64,000 bases of DNA from Nicotiana tabacum (Eukaryota > Streptophyta > Magnoliopsida > Solanales > Solanaceae): positions 22,994,822-23,058,821 of the forward strand of contig NC_134101.1 in NCBI RefSeq assembly GCF_000715075.1, in the 5' to 3' direction. The notes under the pieces were generated by a model. The model was not told the origin of the DNA. It searched no databases and saw nothing but the letters and a program-made list of their open reading frames with translations. Within the stretch, counting starts at the first letter, position 1; each line of letters begins with the position of its first letter. The translations under genes were made by a program, and so were the position numbers. Shown here piece by piece: positions 36,301 through 46,700 of this stretch.

Positions 36301-37985
36301 TACATAACTTTATAAGGAACAAAAAGAAGTCCTAACTTGTCTAAACCATGCTCTGTTTGGTAGGATGAGAAACATTCTGGCTGAAATTTTTTCACGAAAA
36401 ATGTTCTGATTTGAAAGATTAGTAAACATTGTCATCTCCAGTCTGTTTTGCCTGTCAAGCCAAGTAAAAGTTGGTGTCATCTTACAAAGTTTTTACGGAT
36501 ATTTTGTTCAGCTTAATTAAGAACAGTATCGCCTTTTAAATTCCATGCAGAAATTTAGGATGCAACGGAGGCAAATTTTGCCAAAGGAAGATGAGAAAAG
36601 ATGGCCTCGTCCTCAACCTAGAGATTCAGTACAGAGGAGCTACTATCCACATAAACCTATCATGGCCTTCCCAACATATCAATCAAATCATGCACCCGCC
36701 ACTGGTCAATTCTATCCCCCCTGGGTAGCACCAGGTAGCTACCCAAATGGTGCACATATGTGGGGTTCGCCTTACTATCCTGGATGGCAACCGTCCCAGA
36801 CTTGGCACTGGAAGCCTCATCCAGGGGTAATATTTATGTCCTTAACTAAATTACTTCTGTTTAGCTGAAAGTAAGTGTTTCACTGAATTCCGAGTTCAAA
36901 GAACTATAAAAAAAAAAACTGTTATTTGATGATCTGCAGCTATATGCTGATGTATGGGGTTGCCCTGTTACGCCTCCATCTTTCGGATCATGTCCATTGT
37001 ATTTTCAGGTAAATGCGTAGGTGCTACTATCTTCTTTAAATGTTTGTGTTCAATTCAGCAATATAAACTGGCTATTCTATGTGAATGACCACTTGGACTA
37101 TGTTCATGAATCATGACTCTTCACCATTGGTTGGAAATTGCAGAATGCAACTGGATTACACAGGGTTGAGGGAATACAGAATAGATATAGCACACTAGGG
37201 AAATCAGTTGATCTTCACCCGGTAAGTTTGTCCCTTTTACTATTGTCAATTTGTCATGGTTTTATATAAACTCAGATTTAAATTTCAGATATCGGGAGTT
37301 CTCTATGGTTAGTATACTAGGAGAGACTTATACTGACAAAATATATTTTCCCCACTTTTGCAACTGGAGAACAAAAATCAATAAACAAATATTTCAGTTT
37401 AGCCTTGTGAATTCTTTTGCTAGTAGTGCTTGCTGAACGAAGGAATGCAATGAACAAGGAGGTTTTAGGTTATTAGCCAAAAAAAAAAAAAAAAAAAAAG
37501 AGGTTTTAGGTTCAAATGCATTTTTTGCTCTTTTTTTCCATTCCCAATAAAGCGAGGAGGAGAGAAGAAAAAGAACAAATACCCGTGTTGAACATGCGTA
37601 AGGGCAGGGAGGTGGTATATAGGTTAAAAATACATAATTTTAAACGTTGAACACTCTTAATGAAATTTCTGCATTCGCACAAATTCTAAAAAAAAAACAC
37701 TACAAATTAACAAACGTACTAGTACCAAATATTTTCATACATTCATAATGAATTTACGTGCCATAGATGGTGTTAGTTATAAAAATTACTCTGAAATGCT
37801 ATGTGGGATTTTTGCAGGCAGAGGAAGTGATTGATAAGGTAGTGAAGGAGGCAATAAACAAGCCATGGTTGCCTCTGCCCATAGGCCTAAAACCTCCTTC
37901 CACGGAGAGTGTTCTCGACGCGCTCTCCAAACAAGGCATCTCCACTGTCCCTCCACGCATCAACGGTTCTCTCCGCCCCCGCTGA
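33328..37985 (+). CDS. APRR2: APRR2-like transcription regulator (pseudo-receiver plus GARP/Myb)
   Basis: Exons: 33328-33457, 34057-34136, 34386-34452, 34963-35009, 35108-35185, 35262-35816, 36036-36176, 36551-36826, 36940-37008, 37144-37221, 37818-37985. They sum to 1689 bases, 562 residues plus stop; all junctions are GT-AG and in phase. Start ATG 33328 is chosen because the protein then begins [15 protein letters not shown] just before the receiver fold. Residues about 18-130 are a pseudo-receiver: acidic pair as LLLDKD (24-26), the phospho-acceptor Asp replaced by Glu70 (AIVEV), Lys117 kept (LQKP). Residues about 313-370 are the GARP/Myb-like domain ([16 protein letters not shown]... ending SHLQKFRM). 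The C-terminus is Pro/Trp/Tyr-rich. It should act in the nucleus as a DNA-binding regulator that does not take phosphate in the usual way. APRR2-like genes of tomato and pepper affect plastid and pigment levels in fruit. No break is seen. Confidence 0.95.
34694..34815 (-). mobile_element. Au-like SINE in intron 3 of the APRR2-like gene
   Basis: Plus-strand AAGGGCAACACAGTGTACAA, then ACGCAGGGTCCGGGAAAGGG, CACCCCAAGGGTG and GCTGCTTCCACGG. In reverse this follows the pattern of Au SINEs (head near 34815, tail near 34694). Recognition is from memory of the family; the copy is diverged. It does not touch splice sites. Confidence 0.65.
37459..37512 (+). mobile_element. Tiny poly(A) retro-insertion with 13-base target duplication
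   Basis: GAGGTTTTAGGTT occurs at 37459-37471 and again at 37500-37512. Between the copies lie only ATTAGCC and 21 A residues. A perfect direct repeat around a short 3' end plus poly(A) is the mark of a target-primed retroposition truncated to almost nothing. It lies in intron 10 of the APRR2-like gene. Confidence 0.75.
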
Positions 37986-38392
37986 AACGGCTATTGCCAC
38001 GCTGGGTCAGATACGCAGAGGCACGAGCAAGGGTCGTAATTACACGCTCTAATCAGACAAAGCACGTGGCGCTGACTAGACCTGACAGAAAGATCCTTTC
38101 GCTGATCCGATAAAGGTCTTGATCGTGTGCTGTTTCCTTTTTGTTGTGCGGCATAGAATGGGCCACGTTTATGGCTTTGATTAAGCCGGAGAAATGTTAG
38201 AAATTCTTGTAAATAGTAGATCCCAAAAAGTAGCGTCACCTTTGTAGCCAAATTCGGGATATTTGGGCTGTTGAGTGGGCCATGTTGATTGCCTTTGGAA
38301 TAATGAATTGGGTTAATGGCGTTGTGGGGCTATATTCGGGGAGTACAACTTTTCAATAATCTTTTTTAATAATGAAATTAAAAAAAAAAACA
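37986..38392 (+). other. Probable 3' UTR of the APRR2-like gene
   Basis: From the stop TGA (37983-37985) to an AATAATGAAATT A-rich end near 38370-38392. No terminator signal more exact than this can be given. Confidence 0.45.
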
Positions 38393-38584
38393 TCAAATAC
38401 GAATTTGGACAACATTTATCCATCATATAAATACTTTTGTGACGAGGGGAACAGCGTAAAGACTAACTTTAGGGACTCAGGTATTTTTCTTCATAAACAT
38501 GATTAGTACTTGTAGCTCTCAATTTTCTTAGCACATAAACAAGGAACAATTCTTTTTGGCGGAATACCAATATTTTCATCTAGA

Positions 38585-38841
38585 TACTTCAACTTAGGCT
38601 TGTTCCTGTTAGATACTCTAACTTTATTGAATATGTGTCTATTAAACACAAACATGTCAAAAAGTTTTGTTAAGTTTTATTAAAGTCAAAAACCATGTGG
38701 CTTTTTTTATTTGATAATTTTTGTCACGTCAATGCATGTGAAATACACGCACCATATTTTATTTATTGATTAACTTGTGTTTAATATACACATATTCAAT
38801 AAGGTTAAAGTATCTAATAAGAACAAGCCTCGGTTGAGGTA
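38585..38841. mobile_element. MITE with long inverted arms, 257 bases
   Basis: The left arm (38585-38650: TACTTCAACTTAGGCTTGTT.., then AACTTTATTGAATATGTGT) is inverted at the right (38775-38841: ACACATATTCAATAAGGTT.., AACAAGCCTCGGTTGAGGTA). Arms are about 65 bases with a few mismatches. The central part is not palindromic. No coding sequence. Confidence 0.75.
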
Positions 38842-39804
38842 GCTAGCTGAAAATATTGGACAAGTTTAAGTAGCCGCATATATATTCAGACATTCTTTTT
38901 TTCCTTTCTTTTTCTTTAACAAGGAACATATCAAAGTATACAGATGGCGTCCAAATACTTTACGTAACATTCAGTCACTCACAATAATCTGCTGGCGAGT
39001 GACAGCTCTCAATTTTATATCAAAATAAGTTTGACTGTCCAAATAGTGTTTCACTAAAGGGTAATTGTTTTTAGCATTCATATTAATTTGCCCCCCAAAA
39101 AAATTGTTGCTGAGTGATAGCCAAACATTTGTTTGAAAAGCTCACGAGTCGTGGACTCGTGGTCGGTCCACTATGTACTCCTACGAAATTATTAACAAAT
39201 TCTGTTGTAGTTGGAGTACAAAAACATTTGGCCCAGGAGGACAAGAGTTTGACACTATGTGGTCGGAGTTATTCAACAATCGTATGTTTCTTCAGTTTTA
39301 AACTGTTACTATGTGACCATATTTGATCAGGCACGAAGTTTAAGTAAAAGATGAAGATTTTGAAATTTTTGATTTAAACAGTGTCATAATATTCTTGTGG
39401 CTATAAGAACTTGTTCTTAAGGGTACACAGGAAGTTTTAGTTTGAGTTGTTTTTCGAACATAGAAATGGTCACTTTCTGGAATTGATCAAAATGGAAACA
39501 AGGTCACTAAACTAAAATGGAGGGAGTAATAGATTTTTGCCCAATTTTTTGACCCTCCAAAAACCTGTATTGACAATACCTATAGAGCCCTGTTGCTTCA
39601 TCTATATAGTAAAGTGTGTGTGTCTGCAAATACATACATACATACATTCATGCGCAGAGAGAGAGATCTGTTGCTCTTACACTTGAAGTTTGAATGGTGT
39701 AAAACTTTTTTATTATTCCTTTTTCCCAAAATTAAAAACTTATTCATTGTGCTGCGTTAAGAGGATATCTATTGTATGTGACTATTTCTAAGATTTTTCT
39801 TGTT
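38842..39804. other. Intergenic between two convergent genes, no gene seen
   Basis: Contains a MITE end-like AAAATGGAGGGAGTAATAG at about 39514-39532 and a (CATA) run near 39630-39650. Nothing else recognised. Confidence 0.5.
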
Positions 39805-40371
39805 TTTATTCTTCCAACAACAATATACCCGGTCTCATCCCACACTGTGGGGTCTGGCGAGGGTAGTGTGTATGCAGACTTTACCACTATCTTGTGAAGG
39901 TAGAGAGGTTGTTTCCAATAGACTCTCGGCTCAGGAAAGCATAAGCACCACATTAATGAAAAGATAGACAAGGATGGACGGCACCCAAAAGCCATGTAAA
40001 AGCAACATAAAAACAACACGATAATAAGATGATCAAAATGAAAGAAAACGACGGGTAGTCATAGAAATCTACTACCAACAGAATGCGAGAGTGTGTACTA
40101 ATACTACCGGTATGAACAATCTAGACCACCTACCCTACTACCCTAATCCTCGACCTCCACACCTTCCTATCAAGGTTCATGTCCTCGGTCAGCTGAAGTT
40201 GCGCCATGTCTTGCCTAATCACCTCTCCCCACTTCTTCTTCGGCCTACCTCTACCTCTCCGTAGGCCCTCTAATGTCAACCTCTCACACCTCCTCACCGG
40301 GATGCCTATGCTCCTCCTCACATTTCCAAACCACCTAACCACTAACCAGTCTAAAGAATTTATTCTTCCAA
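39805..40371 (-). mobile_element. 5'-truncated LINE (RTE-like) with target duplication
   Basis: On the minus strand the body reads [38 protein letters not shown] and [15 protein letters not shown], the C-terminal end of a plant LINE reverse-transcriptase ORF. It has a stop where the family stops, then about 310 bases of 3' UTR and a short (TTG)n end. The repeats TTTATTCTTCC (39805-39815 and 40359-40369, plus strand) flank it: an 11-13 base target duplication. The 3' UTR shares CTACCTTCAC.., GGGTAGTGTGTATGCAGAC with the repeat tails at 52 and 54 kb. Confidence 0.8.
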
Positions 40372-40719
40372 GTCTCACATAAATATATATGTGGTGAGAC
40401 TCCTGTTCATTCATTTCTATAGTGCTGGCCCCTTTTAGTTACCGTGATCCTACTAATTTAACTAGAGTAAAATATTTGAAAATGTAATGGTTTCTATAGG
40501 TTTGGCTACAAAAAAAAACAAGTGTGAAAATACTATAGAAGATATTGTCCACTCTGCTAGCAGCTACAAAGCCAAAGGTAGAGAAAGTAAAAGGAATTTC
40601 ATGCCATTGGAGGATCCAGTGAAATAAGGGAGAAAAATTCTGAAGAAAAATGTTGCACGAAGAAGCTAAACAAGCGAGTTAGTGAATCAGAAGGCGTAAA
40701 TGAGGGGTTGTACTCCTAC

Positions 40720-43700
40720 CTACTGGAAAATGCTACTCACAGAAGAATCATCATGCACGCGCCAAATTGTTTCACCAAGAAGGTTTGCAACTGAAAGAAC
40801 AGTCAGCTGTGGGAAATAGTTTTTATCCATCACTGGAATTGTGTTTGTAGTGATAACCTCTTGAAATAGGCCACTTGACAACCTTTCAAGAGCTGGGGGG
40901 CTGCCATCACAAAATAAGCAACAGTTGATTAATAAAGGCAACAGCAAGCGATATGCATTATGACTAAATTACTAACCAGTCTAAAGAACTTATCAGAAAT
41001 GTTGAAAGCCAGAGAAAGAGAGCAATAGCATTTGTATGCAGTAGACACAAAAGAGCCATCATAAGTCTAGTCTTGACATCAATGTTGTACAAGTCTAACA
41101 CAAGGTAGACCTCCCATAAGGCCATAATGTCCAATTCAACACCTAAATTTGCTTTGAACGATATGGATGATGTTCGAGAGAAGATATTTACATGATGATT
41201 TGAACTTACTCCCATATGGGATTCTCTACATCTAGAAATCATTTTATCTAATCTTTGAAACTACAAAAGACTACTACACCAGTTTTTCTCTTGTATTAGG
41301 TAATGCTGGATAATCTCGCACCAATTATCAGTTCTAATTCCACAACACATGGACAGAAGACTAATATGTCAGTTTGAATAAGTATGGTGATTCCATATTT
41401 GCACAGGGATCAACCATGCTCCCATTCCATAATAGCTACTGTTGCAATAAAAGTGGAATTTAACCCTGAAAAGCCATTATTCATGGACAACCAAAAGGAT
41501 AGAACAATTTTCACACAGCAACAGTCCTGCTGCATGTTAAAACACCATATACAATCACGTGCGTAAAAATGGATCCATATTTACCAAAATGACAACGCTG
41601 CTGAAAGCTTACTCCAAAATATATCTAAGATTTTCACATATTTGTACAAAAGCAAAGTAATGTTACCTAAAAACAGCATGTGAACAACATGCATAAACTT
41701 CCCTTGCTCCCACATCGTGCAGAAGTGCTGCACCTTTGGCAATAGTCCCTAAGAGCAAGAGCAACAGAAACTTAAGGAAATTTATGTAAAAACTGTGATG
41801 GAAGTTCTTGTTGAGACACTTCACAAACTTAAGAGTGACGATAATAGAAGGTAACATATTTCCACGCAACGAATAAAGAAGGACACTCAAATCACTACAG
41901 TTGACATTAACATCTCTTCGAAACGGTAGAAGAGAAAATCAGGACCAGTTAGTGGCTAGCCAGAGTGTCCAATATATGTAATCTAGCCCACCTGCTGTGT
42001 CAATCATGTCATCCAACATGACTGCAACTTTTCCTTTAACATCACCAATCAGGTTCATAACCTGTAAGCAACAACAAGACATGGAGTCAAGGACACAATA
42101 GGATGCATGAAAAGCAACCAAAAAAATGAAACTGATCCTAGAACTTAAACATGTTCATCACATTTTATTGCTTTGTGTAGTACAATGAAAACTCTTTGAC
42201 TCGTGTTCTTTGTATTCATAGACTATGAAGCATGTGTGCTACTGGCTTCTGCCTATTTAGGTGGATAGTTATTATTTATTCTAGAAGGTGAAAGTGGTAA
42301 AACATAAATAAAAAATTTGGTTGATGATTCACACACAAGAGAGCAAACGATACATGAAAATATAGAAACAAATAGAGGTGGAAAGTATAGAACCATTGTA
42401 GACAAATGCAGACAACAACTAAAAGACCACTGGACGAAAATTATTTGATGTCTTAATCTCATTAAACATTGGCCTAGATCAGGCATACTGCGAGAGATCA
42501 CTGCAGCAGCAGTCCTTACATCACTTAAATTATTTTGTGAAGATTTAGTTTAGTTTCTTTGCATGCATGATGTGAAAAAGCACGGGAGAAAATATGTTAT
42601 TGATATTGGATGATAAATACAATACAAGATGTCCCTATTTATAGCTATACACTACTAGGAGATATTACTCCTCTTCCAATGTGGGACAAGACTACACTAT
42701 ACATATCTGTAAACTAACACTCCCTCTCAAGCCGGTGCATACACATCATATGTACCGAGCTTGTTACACATGTTAACTAATACGAGAACCAGTAAGAGAC
42801 TTAGTGAAATATCTGCTAGTTGATCATTCGACTTTACAAACTTTGTAACAATATCTCCTGAAAGTATTTTTTCTCTGACAAAGTGACAGTCGATCTCAAT
42901 GTGTTTAGTCCTCTCATGAAACACCGGATTTGACGCAATATGAAGAGCAGCTTGGTTATCACACACTAGTTCCATCTTGCTGATTTCTCCGAACTTTAAT
43001 TCCTTGAGCAACTGCTTGACCCAAACTAACTCACACGTCGCCATAGCCATGGCCCGATATTCGGCTTCGGCGCTAGATGGAGCAACTACATTCTGTTTCT
43101 TGCTCTTCCACGAGACCAAATTACCTCCTACTAGAACACAATATCCAGACGTAGAACGTCTATCAAAAGGTGATCTTGCCCAATCAGCATCTGTGTACCC
43201 AACAATCTGCCCGTGGCCTCGATTCTCGAATAGTAATCCTTTGCCTGGAGCTGACTTTATATACCGAAAAATGCAAACAACTGCATCCCAGTGACTATCA
43301 CAGGGAGAATCCATAAACTGACTTACAACACTCACCGGAAAAGAAATGTCAGGTCTAGTTACTGTGAGGTAATTCAATTTGCCAACCAACCTCCTATATC
43401 TCGTAGGGTCTCTAAGAGGCTCCCTCTGTCCAGGCAGAAGCTTAGCATTCGGATCCATAGGAGAGTCAATAGGTCTGCAACCAATCATTTCAGTCTCCTC
43501 AAGAATGTCTAAGGCATACTTCCGCTGTGAAATAACAATACCTGAGCTAGACTGAGCGACTTCAATACCTAGAAAATACTTCAATCTACCCAGATCCTTA
43601 GTCTGGAAGTGTTGAAAGAGATGTTGCTTCAGATTAGTAATACCATCCTGATCATTACCAGTAATAACAATATAATCAACATAAACCATTAGATAAATAC

Positions 43701-46700
43701 ACAGATTAGGAGCAGAATGCCGATAAAACACAGAGTGATCAGCCTCACTACGAGTCATGCCGAACTCCTGAATAATTGTGCTGAACTTACCAAACCAAGC
43801 TTGGGGGGACTGTTTCAAACCATATAGTGACCTGCGCAATCTGCACACACAACCATTAAACTCCCCCTGAGCAACAAAACCAGGTGGTTGCTCCATATAA
43901 ACTTCTTCCTCAAGATCACCGTAGAGAAAAGCATTCTTAATGTCTAACTGATAAAGAGGCCAATAGCGTACAACAGTCATAGACAAAAAGAGACGAACAG
44001 ATGCTACTTTAGCCACGGGAGAGAAACTATCACTATAATCAAGCCCAAAAATCTGAGTATATCCTTTTGCAACAAGACGAGCCTTAAGTCGATCAACCTG
44101 GCCATCCGAGCCGACTTTGACTGCATAAATCCAACGACAACTAACAGTAGACTTACCGGCAAGAAGAGGAACAAGCTCCCAAGTGCCACTCGCATGTAAA
44201 GCAGACATCTCGTCAATCATAGCATGTCGCCATCCTGGATGAGATAGTGCCTCACCTGTAGACTTAGGGATAGAAACAGTGGACAAAGAAGATATAAAAG
44301 CATAATGAGGTGACGACAGACGATGATAACTTAAACCGACATAGTGGGGATTAGGATTAAGTGTGGATCGTACACCTTTGCGGAGTGCAATTGGTTGACT
44401 AAGAGGAGACAAGTCCGCAGTAGGTGCAGAATCTGATGCGGGGCGTGAATCACCTGGGCCTGATGCTGGATGTGGACGACGATGATAAGTCAAGAGTGGT
44501 GGAGCTGCAGAAGGTTGAACTGGATTATGTGGAGGAACTGGAGCTATAGGTGGTGGAGCTACAACCGGAGCTGTAGGTGGTGGAACTGGAGCTATAGGTG
44601 GTGGAGCTACAACTAGAGCTATAAGTGGTGGAGCTACAACTGGAGCTGTAGGTAGTGGAGCTGGAGTGACTGAATCTCCAAAAGATGAAACTGGTAGTAC
44701 CTCAGAAATATCTAAGTGGTGACCTGAACCTGTGAAGTATGATTGGGTTTCAAAGAAGGTAACATCAGCGAACATAAGGTACCACTGGAGGTCAGGAGAG
44801 TAGCATCGATACCCGTTTTGTGTTCTCGAGAAACCCAGAAATACGCACTTAAGAGCACGAGGAGCTAACTTATATGTTCCTGGAGTAAGGTTATGGACAA
44901 AACAAGTGCTTCCAAAGATACGGGGTGGAAGAGAGAACAAAGGTAAGTGGGGAAACATGACAGAGAATGGAACTTGCTTCTGGATAGCTGAAGATGGCAT
45001 ACGATTAATAAGATAGCAAGATGTAAGAACTGCATCCCCCCAAAAACGCAACGGAGCATGAGATTGTATGAGTAGTGTACGAGCAGTTTCAATAAGATGT
45101 CTATTCTTTCTTTCAGCTACCTCATTTTGTTGAGATGTGTACGGACAAGATGGGACAAGATGTTTGATGAATAATCCCATGAGATTTCATAAACTGCTGA
45201 AATGGGGAAGACAAATACTCTCGGGCATTATCACTACGAAATGTGCGAATAGAAACTCCAAATTGATTTTGAATTTCAGCGTGGAAGGTCTGGAAAATAG
45301 AAAACAACTCAGATTGATTTTTTATCAAAAATATCCAAGTGCACCTGGAATAATCATCAATAAAACTGACAAAGTAGCGTAATCCCAAGGTAGAACTAAC
45401 CCGATTAGGACCCCAAACATCCGAATGGACTAAAGTAAAAGGTGACTCTGCTCGATTATCAAGACGCCGAGGGAAATGGGAGCGGGTATGCTTACCGAGC
45501 TGACATGACTCACACTCTAGAGCTAACAAGTGAGATAAATCAGATACCATTTTCTGAAGTTTTGACAAACTAAGATGTCACAACCGTTTATGTAATAAAT
45601 CTGGTGAATCAGTAACTGGACAAGTTGTAGAAGGAAGACAAGATGTGAGTCCATATGATTTAGCAAGGATAAGGTAATAAAGTTTGTTTGATTCACGCCT
45701 GGTACCAATGATCCGCCCCGTACTGCATTGCTGTATAAAAACATGGTCATCAAGAAATAAAACAGCGCATTTAAGTGATTTGGCTAAGCGACTAACAGCT
45801 ATAAGATTAAAAGGACTATTGGGAACATAAAGGACTGAATCTAAAGGTAAGGAAGGAAGTGGGCTTGCTTGACCTATTGCAGTTGCCATGGTTTGAGACC
45901 CATTGGCCATTGTGACTTTTGGAAGAGATTGAGAATACGAAATAGTAGTGAAAAGAGATTTGTTACCAGAAATATGATCTGATGCACCTGAATCAATGAC
46001 CCAACACTCAGAGGATGAAGATTGGGAGAAACAAGTCACGATATTACCTGTTTGAACAACAGAAGCTATCTCAGAAGATGTCTGCTTACATGCTTTATAC
46101 TGAAGGAACTCAATATACTCTGCTAAAGAAACCATCCGACTATTCAAAGCATCGGTTCCCATATCGCTACAATTTGTAGTAGTAGGGTTAACTTGAAATA
46201 GTGGAAATAAGTAACTCCTGTGAGAAAACTGAAGAAATAGCTTGAAAAACACTGTTTACAGCAGGAAAACAGATCATTGATCTGTGCCGGAAACACTGTA
46301 GCTCGCCGGAAAATTCCAAAGTTATCGGAATTTGTCGTAACCAGGATGGATAGACTCGGAATTCCTTTGCGAGCAAGCTATCCTGAAGAAATATTTTCAA
46401 AAAAATGGCCGGAAAGGTCATTGTTCCCGCCGGAAAAATATAAAAGTGGTCGGAATTTGATTTGAATTAGATAGGTAGGCTCGGAATTTTGAGGAGAGCA
46501 CACTGTCATGAAGAAGCTTCGCGAAAAAATGCCGAAACCCTCGCCGAAAAAGTTGTTGCCGGCGCGTGGAGGAGCGTGGCGGCTTTTCTGCCGGATAAAA
46601 TCTCAGGGGTTGGTCGTCGGAGGATGATCTACCTCGTGGTGGTATTGGTTTTAGCACAACACCGACAGAAAGTGACTTTCACTTAGACAAGCCTTAGGTC

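Noticed and set aside
42253..42501. 82-codon minus-strand frame in PRS intron 5
   Set aside because: Intronic, without known motif, and not joined in frame to the PRS exons.
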